Below, piece by piece: positions 17,318 through 28,005 of a stretch of DNA of 55,200 nucleotides. The stretch covers positions 1 to 55,200 of the forward strand of contig CACEXV010000005.1 of NCBI GenBank assembly GCA_902563575.1. Direction: 5' to 3'. This DNA comes from an uncultured Pelagibacteraceae bacterium (GTDB lineage: Bacteria; Pseudomonadota; Alphaproteobacteria; Pelagibacterales; Pelagibacteraceae). The translations under genes were made by a program, and so were the position numbers. The notes under the pieces were generated by a model that worked only from the letters and a program-made list of their open reading frames with translations, had not been told where the DNA came from and made no database searches. Each line of letters begins with the position of its first letter. The first letter of the stretch is position 1.

Positions 17318-17339
17318 AGGGAATTACTCCTTTTTTATC

Positions 17340-19271
17340 TTAGGCGCTTTTTTCTTTATCTTCTTTTACGTCTTCAAAATCTGCGTCAACTACGTTCTCT
17401 TTATTTTCACCTTTAGCTTTACCATCTTTGCTTTCATCTCCGTCATCTTTCTTATTTTGAGATTTTTGCTGATTTTTGTAAACAGCTTCACCAAGTTTCA
17501 TAGAGACCTGAATTAGGCTTTGTGTCTTTTTTTTCACGTCTTCAACATCGGTTCCTTTTAAAGAATTTTTTAAATCTGAAATAGCACTTTCAATAGCCTT
17601 TTTCTCCTCTGCTGTGATTTTGTCTCCATGTTCTTTTAAACTTTTTTCTGTAGAGAAAACTAGGCTGTCAGCTTGATTTCTTGCATCAACTGTCTCTCTT
17701 TTCTTTTTATCCGCTTCTTTGTTTGCCTCAGCGTCTTTAACCATTTTATTAATCTCTTCGTCAGATAATCCTCCTGAAGCCTGTATCTGGATTTTTTGCT
17801 CTTTCTGTGTACCCTTGTCTTTCGCAGAAACACTCACTATTCCGTTTGCATCTATATCAAACGTTACTTCTATTTGAGGTGTACCTCTTGGTGCAGGTGG
17901 AATACCAACTAGCTCGAAATTCCCTAATTGTTTGTTGTCAGCTGCCATCTCTCTTTCGCCCTGAAGAACTCTAATCGAAACTGCCGGTTGATTATCTTCA
18001 GCAGTAGAAAATACCTGACTTTTTTTTGTAGGTATTGTTGTGTTTTTTTCTATTAATTTAGTTGAAACACCTCCGAGCGTTTCTATTCCTAAAGAAAGAG
18101 GAGTAACATCTAAAAGCAACACATCTTTCACATCTCCTTGAAGTACCCCAGCTTGAATTGCGGCACCCATAGCAACAACCTCATCCGGGTTTACACTTTT
18201 GTTAGGCTCTTTTCCAAAAAAATTTTTAACAGTTTCAATTATTTTTGGCATTCTTGTCATTCCACCCACTAAAACTACCTCATTAATTTCAGCAGCGGAA
18301 AAACCAGAGTCTTTCAAAGCAGTTTTGCATGGCTCTAAAGTTTTATCAATAAGAGATTGAACCAAGGCTTCTAATTTAGCTCTTGAAAATTTTAAATTTA
18401 AATGTTTGGGACCGCTTTTATCAGCAGTTATAAAAGGTAAATTTATCTCTGTTTGTGCTGCAGAGGATAATTCAATTTTAGCTTTTTCAGAAGCTTCTTT
18501 AAGTCTCTGTAAGGCGAGTTTATCTGTTTTTAAATCAATACCATTATCTTTTTTAAACTCACTTGCCAAATAATCTACGATAGCGTCGTCAAAGTCTTCA
18601 CCACCTAAAAAAGTATCACCGTTAGTTGACTTAACTTCAAACACTCCATCACCAATCTCTAAGATAGATATATCAAATGTACCACCACCTAAATCGTATA
18701 CTGCTATTTTTTTTCCACCTTTTTTATCCAGGCCGTAAGCAAGTGAAGCAGCTGTTGGCTCATTTATAATTCTTAAAACTTCTAAACCAGCAATTTTACC
18801 AGCATCCTTTGTTGCTTGTCTCTGAGAGTCATTAAAATATGCTGGAACTGTGATAACAGCTTTAGTAACAGCTTGGCCTAAGTATTTCTCAGCAGTCTCT
18901 TTCATTTTTTGGAGAACAAATGCAGAAATTTGGGATGGTGAATATTTTTTACCTTTACCTTCTACCCAAGCATCACCATTATCAGATTTAATAATTTTAT
19001 AGGGTACTTTTGAAATGTCTTTTTGAACTGAAGGCCCGTCAAATTTCCTTCCAATTAATCTTTTGACTGCATATATTGTATCACTAGGATTTGTAACGGC
19101 TTGCCTCTTAGCAGGCTGCCCAACCAACTTTTCATCTTTTTCCAAAAAGGCAACAACAGATGGGGTAGTTCTTGCGCCTTCAGTGTTTTCTAAAACTTTA
19201 GCTTGTGAACCATCCATAATGGCTACACAAGAGTTTGTTGTTCCTAAATCTATTCCTATTACTCTACTCAT
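17340..19271 (-). CDS. dnaK: Chaperone DnaK (Hsp70)
   Basis: ATP-dependent chaperone. At 643 residues it is full length: [15 protein letters not shown] at the N-terminus, the phosphate-2 motif [14 protein letters not shown] near residue 195, [13 protein letters not shown] near residue 335, and the substrate-binding domain with the linker [19 protein letters not shown]. The C-terminal lid ends in an acidic tail rich in Asp/Glu/Lys. It sits 50 bases downstream of grpE and 22 upstream of dnaJ. No separate promoter was recognised in the grpE-dnaK gap, so expression probably comes from the heat-shock-like promoter before grpE. Confidence 0.99.
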   Translation of the reverse strand: MSRVIGIDLGTTNSCVAIMDGSQAKVLENTEGARTTPSVVAFLEKDEKLVGQPAKRQAVTNPSDTIYAVKRLIGRKFDGPSVQKDISKVPYKIIKSDNGDAWVEGKGKKYSPSQISAFVLQKMKETAEKYLGQAVTKAVITVPAYFNDSQRQATKDAGKIAGLEVLRIINEPTAASLAYGLDKKGGKKIAVYDLGGGTFDISILEIGDGVFEVKSTNGDTFLGGEDFDDAIVDYLASEFKKDNGIDLKTDKLALQRLKEASEKAKIELSSAAQTEINLPFITADKSGPKHLNLKFSRAKLEALVQSLIDKTLEPCKTALKDSGFSAAEINEVVLVGGMTRMPKIIETVKNFFGKEPNKSVNPDEVVAMGAAIQAGVLQGDVKDVLLLDVTPLSLGIETLGGVSTKLIEKNTTIPTKKSQVFSTAEDNQPAVSIRVLQGEREMAADNKQLGNFELVGIPPAPRGTPQIEVTFDIDANGIVSVSAKDKGTQKEQKIQIQASGGLSDEEINKMVKDAEANKEADKKKRETVDARNQADSLVFSTEKSLKEHGDKITAEEKKAIESAISDLKNSLKGTDVEDVKKKTQSLIQVSMKLGEAVYKNQQKSQNKKDDGDESKDGKAKGENKENVVDADFEDVKEDKEKSA

Positions 19272-19321
19272 GATTCAATCCTTAATAACTTTCATATGGG
19301 TGTTTTTTTTAAAACTACAAG

Positions 19322-19933
19322 TCATTCTTTGTCTTTATTTTCACCCTTTTTTTTAGATTTTTCAGCCTTTTTTTTAGAAACACCTACAAAAGATGGTCTT
19401 AAAAGCCTATCTCCAAAAGTATAGCCAGGCTGTATCTCTTGAATTACTTTACCAGGTTCTGAATTTTCGTCCTCAATCTCCAACATTGCTTGATGAAAAT
19501 TTGGGTCAAATATTTTACCAACGCAATGAATTTTTTTTATATTATTTTTTTCAAATATAGAGACAAGATCTTTTTCTAAAATTTCGATATTATTTAAAAA
19601 TTTATTAAACTCTTTACTCGTTTTCAAAGCTTCATCATTTTGCATGGATAGTTTTGCCCTCTGTAAATTATCTAAAATTGACAATGTTTCTTTAGCAAAA
19701 TTAAATCCTCCAAACTCAAATGCATCTTTGATTTCCTTTTCAAATCTTCTTCTTTGGTTTTCCTGCTCTGCTAAAGCCCTAAGTAATTTTTCCTCAAGGT
19801 CTTTAACCTTACCTTGGTCGGTAGGCTCGTTTTTATCAGTAGCCTCTTTAGATGCTTCTACGGCAGGGTGCTTAGACTTATCCTGGTTCTGATCGATATT
19901 ATCTTTATTTTTAGCTTCGCTTTTATTTGACAT
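19322..19933 (-). CDS. grpE: Nucleotide exchange factor GrpE
   Basis: Releases ADP from DnaK. The chosen start (MSNKSEAKNK) lies just downstream of the promoter; the longer frame to 20020 would run through the promoter and into rdgB with an unrelated leader. The 203-residue protein has a charged disordered N-terminus, the long coiled coil (VKDLEEKLLRALAEQENQRRRFEKE), and the beta domain with NPNFHQAML-like DPNFHQAMLE and IQPGYTFGDRLLRPSFVGVS. The first gene of grpE-dnaK-dnaJ, divergent from rdgB. No hrcA gene is adjacent. Confidence 0.96.
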   Translation of the reverse strand: MSNKSEAKNKDNIDQNQDKSKHPAVEASKEATDKNEPTDQGKVKDLEEKLLRALAEQENQRRRFEKEIKDAFEFGGFNFAKETLSILDNLQRAKLSMQNDEALKTSKEFNKFLNNIEILEKDLVSIFEKNNIKKIHCVGKIFDPNFHQAMLEIEDENSEPGKVIQEIQPGYTFGDRLLRPSFVGVSKKKAEKSKKKGENKDKE

Positions 19934-19940
19934 ACATTGT

Positions 19941-19968
19941 ATATAGGGTTGAAAACATAAATTTCTAG
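19941..19968 (-). promoter_or_regulatory. Heat-shock (RpoH/sigma-32)-like promoter for grpE-dnaK-dnaJ
   Basis: On the minus strand CTAGAAA (19968-19962), 13 bases, then CCCTATAT (19948-19941). This fits the sigma-32 pattern CTTGAAA-N13-CCCCATnT and the alphaproteobacterial RpoH variant with CYTATnT; one mismatch in the -35. A start point 6-8 bases beyond the -10 falls at about 19933-19935, on or within two bases of the grpE ATG, so the transcript would be leaderless or nearly so. Coincidence is possible but position and gene identity fit well. Confidence 0.75.
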
Positions 19969-19973
19969 GTATT

Positions 19974-20561
19974 ATGCTAAAAAAAGATAAATTGGTCGTT
20001 GGTACACATAATAAAGGCAAATTTAGAGAATTGTGCTATTTACTGCCAAAAAATTTAAAAAAGATCTCACCATTAGACCTTAAGATTAAAGCCCCAAAGG
20101 AAACTAGCAAAACTTTTAAAGGCAATTCTATTCTAAAGGCTAAGTATTTTTTCAAACGTACTAAGTTAGCTTGTATTTCAGACGACTCTGGACTACAAGT
20201 TGTTGCCTTAAAAAATAAACCAGGAATTTACTCGGCGCGTTGGGCAAAAAAACTTGGCAGTTTCAAGCTTGCCATGAAGAAAATTTTAAATTTACTTAAA
20301 ACTAAAAAAAGCAGAAACGCTTATTTTGTTTGCTCATTAACTTTAATCAATGAAAAAGGAAAAATATTTAATTCTACCTATCGATTACAGGGAAAAATAT
20401 CTCATAAAATACTTGGAAAAAAAGGTTTTGGTTATGATTCAATTTTCATTCCCAATGGCTACAAAAAAACATTCGGACAAATAACACAAAAAAAGAAAAT
20501 GAAAATGGATCACAGATTTTATGCTTTCAAAAATTTACGAAGGCACCTTAATATTTTTTAA
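19974..20561 (+). CDS. rdgB: Non-canonical purine NTP pyrophosphatase (RdgB/HAM1)
   Basis: Hydrolyses dITP/XTP-type nucleotides to keep them out of DNA and RNA. The 195-residue protein has the start motif LVVGTHNKGKFREL, the catalytic Asp region CISDDSGLQV, GIYSARWAKK and the C-terminal GFGYDSIFIPNGYKKTFGQ motif followed by DHRFYAF, all typical of the ITPase fold. It is divergent from grpE with only 40 bases between starts, which hold the grpE promoter. Its 3' end overlaps the convergent LpoA-like gene by 14 bases. Confidence 0.95.
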   Translation: MLKKDKLVVGTHNKGKFRELCYLLPKNLKKISPLDLKIKAPKETSKTFKGNSILKAKYFFKRTKLACISDDSGLQVVALKNKPGIYSARWAKKLGSFKLAMKKILNLLKTKKSRNAYFVCSLTLINEKGKIFNSTYRLQGKISHKILGKKGFGYDSIFIPNGYKKTFGQITQKKKMKMDHRFYAFKNLRRHLNIF

Positions 20562-21702
20562 ATTTGCCGCTATCTGTTACATACATATTTAAATCTTGAA
20601 GTGTTTTTTGTTTTTTAAATTTGAAATAACCTATTTTGCCCTTAATTCTTTTGTCTATATTAAAATTATTTATTGAAATTGATTTTTTGCCGCTTTTCCA
20701 TAAGTAATAAACTAATCCTATAGCATCGTAAGCAAGAATTGTTATCTCGTTCGGTTCACTAGAAAAATTATCTCTATATTTCATTTTGAATTTATTGAAA
20801 TTTTTTAAATTGACTGATGGAAAATATAATTTTTTTAGAGAGTTTTCAAAAAATAGGCTTTTGTCAAACCATTGATTTAAGGTTGCAAACAACACATTAT
20901 TTTGATCCACATCCTGAAAAATTAATGTAGAAATTACGCTTTTTAAACTATTTCCAAAATCTAATATTACAACTGAGTCAAAATTAACTTTCCCCAATGT
21001 ATATTTTTGCTCCAGTAGTTCCAATTCTCTTTGAGACGATAAATCATCTTTTTTTTCCAAAACTTTTTTTCTAATTTTTAAGTTTCTTTTTCTTTGTTCG
21101 TAATTTGTTATTTTTTCCAACTGTCCAGTCAAAATTTCTTGGTCTGGAGTATATTTGAAAATTTTATTGATATTGAAATCTAAGTTTTTTAAACTTTTTT
21201 CAATAAAATCAGCATTTTGGTCATCTGGATATAAAAGCACAGTTTTCGTTTTTCTTTCTTTCTTTAAAAGTCTCTCTATTGCTTTGAGTTGAGATTCTAA
21301 ATTTATTCCAACGCTAACTACATTTCCTTTAAACTCTGAGCTATAATTAGATGGTGAAACGAAAATCGTGTCCGGGTATTTATTTGCAATATCAAAATCT
21401 TCGTAACTTATTGGACCAATAATTATGTCTACGTCAAAGCTCTTTATATCTTTAATGGCGTCATCAATTTTTTTTTTATCATTAAAACCAGAGTCTCTTG
21501 GGATTATAATTATATTTTCATCATTTATTTCATCAAGAGCCATCTGAGTTGCAAAAAGTATTGAAGCTCCGATTTTTTCATATTTTCCTGACAGGGGCGC
21601 CAGAAGCCCAATCTTTAAAAGATTATCTTTTTCTTGTGCGAATAAACTGATATTAAAAAAAATGATAAGGTAAGTTAAATATACATAAAAAGTTTTTATC
21701 AT
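20548..21702 (-). CDS. Periplasmic binding-fold protein, penicillin-binding-protein activator (LpoA)-like
   Basis: A 384-residue exported protein. The N-terminal signal sequence (MIKTFYVYLTYLIIFFNISLFAQ) is followed by LLKIGLLAPLSGKYEKIGASILFATQMALDEI, the opening of a type I periplasmic-binding (ABC amino-acid receptor) fold. In Alphaproteobacteria such a protein is commonly encoded divergently from rsmI and annotated as LpoA-like activator of penicillin-binding proteins. A lipobox Cys is not visible. A charged Lys/Glu-rich helix (about residues 200-235) may be an insertion. The cell-wall role is inferred from family and position. The start lies 5 bases from that of rsmI. Confidence 0.8.
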   Translation of the reverse strand: MIKTFYVYLTYLIIFFNISLFAQEKDNLLKIGLLAPLSGKYEKIGASILFATQMALDEINDENIIIIPRDSGFNDKKKIDDAIKDIKSFDVDIIIGPISYEDFDIANKYPDTIFVSPSNYSSEFKGNVVSVGINLESQLKAIERLLKKERKTKTVLLYPDDQNADFIEKSLKNLDFNINKIFKYTPDQEILTGQLEKITNYEQRKRNLKIRKKVLEKKDDLSSQRELELLEQKYTLGKVNFDSVVILDFGNSLKSVISTLIFQDVDQNNVLFATLNQWFDKSLFFENSLKKLYFPSVNLKNFNKFKMKYRDNFSSEPNEITILAYDAIGLVYYLWKSGKKSISINNFNIDKRIKGKIGYFKFKKQKTLQDLNMYVTDSGKFKKY

Positions 21703-21707
21703 ATTAT

Positions 21708-22547
21708 ATGAGCTCTTTTAAAAAAGGATTATACATTGTTTCAACACCAATTGGTAATTTGGAGGATATTTCTTTAAGAGCGTTAAGTATATTAAAAAAT
21801 TCAGATCTCATATATTGTGAAGATACTAGACATTCATCAAAATTATTAAATCATTATAAAATTAAAAAAAAACTGATTTCTAATCATAAATTTAATGAAA
21901 AAAGTCAAGTTACTAAGGCTATTGAATATTTAAATCAGGGCAAAATTTTGTCATTAGTATCTGACTCTGGAACCCCAATACTGTCTGACCCAGGCAATAT
22001 TTTAGTTAAGGAGTGTATTAATAAAAATATAAATATTTATACAATTCCTGGAGCCTCAGCCGTAACTTCTGCCCTCACGTGCTCTGGCTTTGACAGTAAA
22101 TTTTTGTTTTACGGCTTTCTTCCTAAAAAACCTGGAGAGTTATCAGATGTTTTGAAAAAATTGGAAAAAATTGAAAATACTTTAATATTTTTTGTGCCAG
22201 CTGTAAAATTTGTGTTCTATTTAAAATTTTTTAAAAAATATTTCTCTGATAGAAAAATTGTAATTGCTAGAGAAATGACAAAACTCCATGAGGAATATAT
22301 CAGAGATGAAGTTAATAACATAGATCCAAGCAAAATTAGTCTAAAGGGAGAGTTAACAGTTGTAATTTCTGAAAAAAAAAATAATAAAGTAAGTATATCT
22401 AATGATGAGTTAAAAAAAATGGTAAAGTCAACACTAAGAAAAAAAAGTGTGAAAGATACAGTGCAATTTGTAGCAAGCAAAAGTAATATTTCAAAGAAAA
22501 TAATTTATCAACTATGCTTAGAAATCAATGAAAAAAAAAATAATTAA
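21708..22547 (+). CDS. rsmI: 16S rRNA 2'-O-ribose methyltransferase RsmI
   Basis: Methylates the ribose of C1402 (E. coli numbering) in the ribosomal P site, using SAM. The 279-residue protein has GLYIVSTPIGNLEDISLRAL at the N-terminus, IYCEDTRHSSKLLNHY, LVSDSGTPILSDPG and IPGASAVTSAL, the standard tetrapyrrole-methylase-fold motifs. Divergent from the LpoA-like gene, as usual. It overlaps the BON lipoprotein gene by 20 bases. yraN and gshB, often found next to rsmI in relatives, are absent here. Confidence 0.96.
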   Translation: MSSFKKGLYIVSTPIGNLEDISLRALSILKNSDLIYCEDTRHSSKLLNHYKIKKKLISNHKFNEKSQVTKAIEYLNQGKILSLVSDSGTPILSDPGNILVKECINKNINIYTIPGASAVTSALTCSGFDSKFLFYGFLPKKPGELSDVLKKLEKIENTLIFFVPAVKFVFYLKFFKKYFSDRKIVIAREMTKLHEEYIRDEVNNIDPSKISLKGELTVVISEKKNNKVSISNDELKKMVKSTLRKKSVKDTVQFVASKSNISKKIIYQLCLEINEKKNN

Positions 22548-23121
22548 TTTCATTTTTATAATTTTAGTTTTTTGGTCGCTAACTAATTGTACTAAAGTCG
22601 GTAGATTTGGAACGGGAGTTGATATTACATTTGATCCAAGGACAATCGGTATGCAAATTGATGACTCAATAATGCAAAAAAATTTGAAAGCTAGATTATC
22701 TTTATATAAGAAGGAATATTTGTTGGGCATTCAAGTCGAAGTTTTAGATGGTCGTATTTTTTTATCAGGCAAAGTTAATGATCCCGAAGAAAAACTAAAA
22801 GTTACAAAAATGGCCTGGGAGACAAATGGCGCAAGATCAGTAAAAAATGCAGTAACTATTAAGGGAAGATCTAATTTTAAATCTGCTGCCAAGGATGTGC
22901 TAATAACAAGTCAATTAAGAACTGCATTAATTTTTAATAAAAAAACTAAATCTAGAAATTATACCTTAGAAACCATTAATCAAAATGTATATATATTTGG
23001 AATAGCCATGAGTGAAGAAGAGCAAAAAGCTGTCATAGCAGAAGCCAAAGAAATATACGATGTAAAGAACGTAATACCATCAATTTATCTAGTCACTCAA
23101 TTAAGTAGGTTCAAAAATTAA
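22528..23121 (+). CDS. BON-domain lipoprotein
   Basis: A 197-residue predicted lipoprotein. The signal peptide ends at the lipobox LTNC (Cys at residue 21). Two BON-like segments follow: YLLGIQVEVLDGRIFLSGKVNDPEEKLKVTKMAWETNGARSVKNAV (about 67-112) and a second with YTLETINQNVYIFGIAMSEEEQKAVIAEAKEIYDVKNV (about 148-185), as in OsmY/DolP-type proteins that bind phospholipid and help envelope integrity. The start lies inside rsmI (20-base overlap). It overlaps convergent malic enzyme by 4 bases. Confidence 0.9.
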   Translation: MKKKIINFIFIILVFWSLTNCTKVGRFGTGVDITFDPRTIGMQIDDSIMQKNLKARLSLYKKEYLLGIQVEVLDGRIFLSGKVNDPEEKLKVTKMAWETNGARSVKNAVTIKGRSNFKSAAKDVLITSQLRTALIFNKKTKSRNYTLETINQNVYIFGIAMSEEEQKAVIAEAKEIYDVKNVIPSIYLVTQLSRFKN

Positions 23122-25403
23122 TTTTTATCATAATCAATAACATCTGCAGAGTATGCAGCTATCGATGCTAAATTTAAGATATCGGATGTTGTAGATCGTA
23201 AAGGAGCTACTTCTATGGGTTGGTCCAGACCAACTAATAATGGGCCGATTAACTTTGCACCCCCAAAAGATTTCATTAATTTTGTAGATATTGCTGCGCT
23301 GTGTAATGCTGGCATAATTAAAATGTTCGCATTTCCAACTATTTTTGAAAAAGGATAAATTTCTTTATAAATAGGATTTAGAGCAACATCAGGCTGCATT
23401 TCACCATCGAAATCAAAGTCAACATCTTTACTTTTTAGTATTTCAATAGCCTCTCTTACGTGTTTAGTATTTCTTGATATTGGCTTACCAAATGTTGAAT
23501 GTGATAAAAAAGCTACTTTTGGTTCAAACCCAAATAGACGAGATACCCTCACACAGGATTTTGCTACTTCCACAAGCCGCTCAGAAGAGGGAAAATCTTG
23601 AACATTTGTGTCCGCCACAAGCACTGTTCTTCCTTTAAAAACTATCATGGTTAATCCAAAAATAGGTTCCCCCTTTCTTGCGCTACAAACGTGTTTCAAT
23701 TTTTCTACTGATGCTGCATAGTGTCTAATATTCCCTGTCACCATCGCATCAGCGTCCTTACAGGCAAGCATAGACGCACCAAAAGCAATTCGGTCGTTTC
23801 TTACTAATCTATCTACGTCTCTTTCAAGCTGTCCTGTTCTCTGGAGTTTTTTATAAAGATATTTAGAATACTTTTCTCTTTTTTCTTTATCAGTGGAATT
23901 TACGATTTTTATTTTATAATTTTCGTCTAACCCAACTTTATTCAAAGTTTCTTTAACTCTTTTTTCGTTACCTATTACGATTGGTGTTCCTAGTTTATTT
24001 TTTCCAAATTCAATTGCAGCTTTAAGCATACTTTCGTCCTCACCTTCTGCGAATATCACTCTCTTTGGGTTTTTTCTAACTTTAGAATTGATACCTTGCA
24101 TGATTGACATTGATGGATCTAATCTATTAGTAAGTTTATCTTTATAATCCTCAAAATTATCTATTTTTTTTCTGGCCGCACCGCTTTTAATTGCAGCCTC
24201 TGCAACTGCAGCCGGAATGACACTTATCAACCTCGGATCAAATGTAGATGGAATAATATATTTTTTTCCAAACTTAGGTCGCTCACCACCATATGCCGCA
24301 ACAACTTCATCTGGTACCTCTTCTCTTGCTAATAGTGCAATAGCTTTTGCAGCAGCCATCTTCATTTCATCATTAATAATTTTTGCCCTTACATCTAATG
24401 CCCCTCTAAATATATATGGAAAACCTATCAAATTATTAACTTGATTAGGGTAATCGGATCTACCAGTCGCAACTATTGCATCACTTCTTACTTCATCAAT
24501 TAGTTCAGGTTTAATTTCCGGATCAGGATTAGCGCAGGCAAATATTATGGGGTTTTTGCTCATTGACTTTACCATCTGTTTCGTGACCACGTCTTTTGCA
24601 GACAATCCCAAGAATACATCCGCACCTTTCATCGCATCCTCAAGAGTTCGTAATTTAGTTTCTAACGCAAAAGCAGATTTAAATTGATCGACTTTTTCCC
24701 TACCTTTATAGATAACCCCTTTTCTATCACACATGACGAGATTTTCGTTTTTCACACCCGATAATTTAAAAAGATTTGCACAGGCAATTGCCGAAGCTCC
24801 TGCGCCATTAATAACTATTTTGGCCTTATCAATTTTTTTGTTAGAAATATCTAAAGCATTAATTAATGCAGCTGTTGTAATAATAGCTGTTCCATGTTGA
24901 TCATCATGAAATACAGGTATATCTAAAACCTCTCTCAGTTTCTGTTCAATTATAAAACACGCTGGCGCAGCAATATCTTCGAGATTTATACCACCAAAAG
25001 TTCCCGCAATATTTTTTATAGTATTTACAATTTCATCTGTATCTGAACTATCAACTTCAATATCAATAGAATCAATGTCAGCGAATCTTTTAAATAAAAC
25101 TGCTTTACCTTCCATTACAGGCTTAGAGGCTAGTGAACCCAAATTACCCAAGCCTAAAATAGCGGAACCATTACTAATTACGGCTACAAGATTTCCTTTA
25201 GAGGTGTAATCGTAAGATGCATCAGGATTTTTAGATATTGCTTTAACGGGTGCCGCAACACCAGGCGAGTATGCAAGTGATAAATCTCTTTTGGTGGTTA
25301 AAGACTTAGACGAAATAACCTCAATTTTGCCAGACTTACCATTTATATGAAAATCCAGAGCTTCTTTATCAGTATAATGATCAATTTTTGATTTTTTTGT
25401 CAT
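23118..25403 (-). CDS. maeB: NADP-dependent malic enzyme with C-terminal phosphotransacetylase-like domain (MaeB)
   Basis: Oxidative decarboxylation of malate to pyruvate, supplying NADPH. At 761 residues it has the two-domain MaeB form: the malic-enzyme part with LSLAYSPGVAAPVKAI, FHDDQHGTAIIT (metal-binding DD) and NGAGASAIACANL (residues about 1-430), and the phosphotransacetylase-like part (about 440-761) with GLTMIVFKGRTVLVADTNVQ and AALRSTTSDIL-like motifs. The second domain normally regulates activity rather than catalysing. A 57-base gap separates it from divergent murJ. Confidence 0.97.
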   Translation of the reverse strand: MTKKSKIDHYTDKEALDFHINGKSGKIEVISSKSLTTKRDLSLAYSPGVAAPVKAISKNPDASYDYTSKGNLVAVISNGSAILGLGNLGSLASKPVMEGKAVLFKRFADIDSIDIEVDSSDTDEIVNTIKNIAGTFGGINLEDIAAPACFIIEQKLREVLDIPVFHDDQHGTAIITTAALINALDISNKKIDKAKIVINGAGASAIACANLFKLSGVKNENLVMCDRKGVIYKGREKVDQFKSAFALETKLRTLEDAMKGADVFLGLSAKDVVTKQMVKSMSKNPIIFACANPDPEIKPELIDEVRSDAIVATGRSDYPNQVNNLIGFPYIFRGALDVRAKIINDEMKMAAAKAIALLAREEVPDEVVAAYGGERPKFGKKYIIPSTFDPRLISVIPAAVAEAAIKSGAARKKIDNFEDYKDKLTNRLDPSMSIMQGINSKVRKNPKRVIFAEGEDESMLKAAIEFGKNKLGTPIVIGNEKRVKETLNKVGLDENYKIKIVNSTDKEKREKYSKYLYKKLQRTGQLERDVDRLVRNDRIAFGASMLACKDADAMVTGNIRHYAASVEKLKHVCSARKGEPIFGLTMIVFKGRTVLVADTNVQDFPSSERLVEVAKSCVRVSRLFGFEPKVAFLSHSTFGKPISRNTKHVREAIEILKSKDVDFDFDGEMQPDVALNPIYKEIYPFSKIVGNANILIMPALHSAAISTKLMKSFGGAKLIGPLLVGLDQPIEVAPLRSTTSDILNLASIAAYSADVIDYDKN

Positions 25404-25460
25404 TGATTAATAATTATGTAATATAAAGTAACATAAATCACTGATAAATTTGGCTTAATT

Positions 25461-26990
25461 ATGAATTTACTATCATCAGCTACTGTATTTAGTTTTTTTA
25501 CCTTAATAAGCAGATTTTTAGGATATATCAGAGATATTTTAATAGCTTTCTTTTTGGGAGCTTCTATATATGCAGATGCCTTTTTTGTTGCCTTCAGACT
25601 TCCCAACACATTTAGACGGCTTTTTGCCGAGGGTACTTTTAATGCAGCTTTTATCCCAAGCTACACTAAAGAAAAAATCAAAGGTTCTCTTAATGGAAAA
25701 AGATTTGCAGATGACGTTTTGTTCTTATTAATTGTTACTTTATTGGCTATAATTTTTATTGTCGAAATATTTACACCTTTTGTAATTTTTCTGATTGCCC
25801 CCGGTTTTGTTGAGAATGACCTAAAATATAATTTAGCAATAGAATTCTCAAGAATTACTTTTCCATTTTTATTATTTGTAAGTATATCATCCTTTTTTTC
25901 TGGAATACTTAATGCAAATAATAAATTTGCAGCTGCAGCAGCTGCACCAATAATTTTAAATATTGTTTTAATAATATCACTTGTTATTTCTTACATTTCC
26001 GACTCCGGCTATGCCAAAAACTTGTCTTATGGTGTTTCTTTATCAGGATTTATTCAAATGATTTTTTTGGCGTATTATTCAAAAAAATACTATAAACCAA
26101 AATTCTTCTTATTAAAAAAAATTGAAAAAAAGGTAAAATTTTTTTTGAAAAAACTTGTGCCAAGCATTTTCTCTTCAGGGGTAACTCAAATTAATATACT
26201 TGTCGGCACTATTATTGCATCTTTTGAATCTGGCGCTGTTTCTTATCTATATTACGCAGACAGAGTTTACCAAATAAATTTAGCTATTGCTGGTATCGCT
26301 GTTGGCATAGTCTCACTACCGATCTTGTCTAAAGCTATTAAAAAGAGAAATAATGATAATCAAATATCAAAAATACAAAATAAATCTATAGAACTCACTT
26401 TACTTTTGTCATTACCTGCTAGTTTGGGGCTTATTTTAGCATCGGAGGAAATAATTAGCGCGTTATTTGGATACGGATCCTTTAGTTTGCAAGATACAAA
26501 AATAACTGCAACCGCATTATATTACTTTGGATTTGGTGTTCCAGCTTTTGCACTTACTAAAGTCTTAGCAAACTTTTATTTTGCCAGAGATAATACGAAG
26601 ACTCCTTTTTACATTTCTGCGTTAATTGTAGTAGTCAATATTATCATTAGTTTATCTTTTTTTGACAAGATTGGTTTTGTAATAATACCTATTGCAACAA
26701 CTATTTCCACTTGGATAGGAACGGGAATTTATTTTATTTTATTAAGTAAAAAAAGATTTTTTAATTTTAGTAGAGAAACTCTAAGTAATATTTTTAAGAT
26801 CATACTTTCAGTTATTATTATGTCTATTTTACTTTACTTTGGTCTCATTTATTTTGAAGAAAAGCTAAATTATATTAATGTTTTTAAAGTTGTATATCTC
26901 TTATCAGGTATTATTTTTTTAGCGATTATTTATCTTATTTCATGTAATTTATTAGGTGTGTTAAAAATAAAAAATTATAAAATAATTTAA
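25461..26990 (+). CDS. murJ: Lipid II flippase MurJ
   Basis: Integral membrane MOP-family protein that flips lipid II, the peptidoglycan precursor. The 509 residues form about 14 hydrophobic helices. Family motifs are [19 protein letters not shown] near the N-terminus, [31 protein letters not shown] (about 38-69) and [16 protein letters not shown] (about 262). murJ followed at once by trpS is conserved in Alphaproteobacteria. Transcribed away from maeB; the 57-base gap should hold both promoters, but none is clear. Confidence 0.97.
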   Translation: MNLLSSATVFSFFTLISRFLGYIRDILIAFFLGASIYADAFFVAFRLPNTFRRLFAEGTFNAAFIPSYTKEKIKGSLNGKRFADDVLFLLIVTLLAIIFIVEIFTPFVIFLIAPGFVENDLKYNLAIEFSRITFPFLLFVSISSFFSGILNANNKFAAAAAAPIILNIVLIISLVISYISDSGYAKNLSYGVSLSGFIQMIFLAYYSKKYYKPKFFLLKKIEKKVKFFLKKLVPSIFSSGVTQINILVGTIIASFESGAVSYLYYADRVYQINLAIAGIAVGIVSLPILSKAIKKRNNDNQISKIQNKSIELTLLLSLPASLGLILASEEIISALFGYGSFSLQDTKITATALYYFGFGVPAFALTKVLANFYFARDNTKTPFYISALIVVVNIIISLSFFDKIGFVIIPIATTISTWIGTGIYFILLSKKRFFNFSRETLSNIFKIILSVIIMSILLYFGLIYFEEKLNYINVFKVVYLLSGIIFLAIIYLISCNLLGVLKIKNYKII

Positions 26991-26992
26991 AT

Positions 26993-27991
26993 ATGAAAAA
27001 AATCGTTTTCTCAGGTGTGCAACCAACAGGGAATTTGCATTTAGGCAATTATCTCGGTGCATTAAAAAATTTTGTTTCATTGCAGCACGAGGCAGAGTGT
27101 GTCTACTGTGTGGTTGATCTACATGCAATTACTACTTTTCAAGATCCAAAAACTTTGAGAAGCAATATTTTTGAGACAACCGCTGCATTTATTGCATCTG
27201 GTATAGACGACAGTAAAAATATTATATTTAATCAATCTTCAGTTAGCGGTCATGCAGAATTATCATGGATATTAAGTTGCGTTTCCAGAATGGGATGGTT
27301 AAACAGAATGACTCAGTTCAAAGATAAGGCGGGAAAAGATAAGGAAAAAGCAAGCGTGGGTCTTTACATTTACCCTAATCTTATGGCTGCAGACATACTA
27401 TTGTACAAAGCTACCCATGTACCTGTAGGCGCTGATCAAAAACAGCACCTAGAACTTTCCAGGGACATAGCTCAAAAATTTAATAATGATTTTAAAGTTA
27501 AAAACTTTTTCCCAATACCAGAACCATTAATCCCCAAAAATATCTCTCGGGTTATGAGTTTAAGAGATGGGACAAAAAAAATGAGCAAATCTGAAGAGTC
27601 TGATTATTCAAGAATTAATTTATCCGATAGCCCAGATTTAATTTCAAAAAAAATTAAAAAGGCCAAAACCGACTCTGGAAATATTCCAGATAATATCAAA
27701 GAGTTGGAAAAAAGATCAGAAGCTTTTAATTTACTAAACATTTATTCAGAAATTGTAGGTCAAAAATTGGAGAGGGCGCTTAATGAAATGAGTGGTAAAG
27801 ATTTTTCATTTTTAAAAGATAAATTGAGTGAGGCATTAGTTGAAAAAATTTGTCCCATTGGAAAAAAGATGGACAAATTGATGCAAGATAAATCTCATTT
27901 AGAAAATATCATCAAAAAAGGCACTGAAAAAGCTAATATTAAAGCTGAGGAAAACATAAAAAAGATTCGTGAAATAATAGGATTTGTATAA
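26993..27991 (+). CDS. trpS: Tryptophanyl-tRNA synthetase
   Basis: Class I synthetase charging tRNA-Trp. The 332-residue protein opens with [21 protein letters not shown], which holds the HIGH equivalent (HLGN), then [24 protein letters not shown] for tryptophan/ATP binding, and [14 protein letters not shown] as the KMSKS loop at about residues 200-205. It starts 2 bases after the murJ stop. No tRNA-Trp or leader peptide is seen upstream. Confidence 0.98.
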   Translation: MKKIVFSGVQPTGNLHLGNYLGALKNFVSLQHEAECVYCVVDLHAITTFQDPKTLRSNIFETTAAFIASGIDDSKNIIFNQSSVSGHAELSWILSCVSRMGWLNRMTQFKDKAGKDKEKASVGLYIYPNLMAADILLYKATHVPVGADQKQHLELSRDIAQKFNNDFKVKNFFPIPEPLIPKNISRVMSLRDGTKKMSKSEESDYSRINLSDSPDLISKKIKKAKTDSGNIPDNIKELEKRSEAFNLLNIYSEIVGQKLERALNEMSGKDFSFLKDKLSEALVEKICPIGKKMDKLMQDKSHLENIIKKGTEKANIKAEENIKKIREIIGFV

Positions 27992-28005
27992 TATAACCTA
28001 TTCAA

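Noticed and set aside
19322-20020. Longer grpE starting at 20020
   Set aside because: It would extend across the heat-shock-like promoter and into rdgB, with an unconserved leader sequence.
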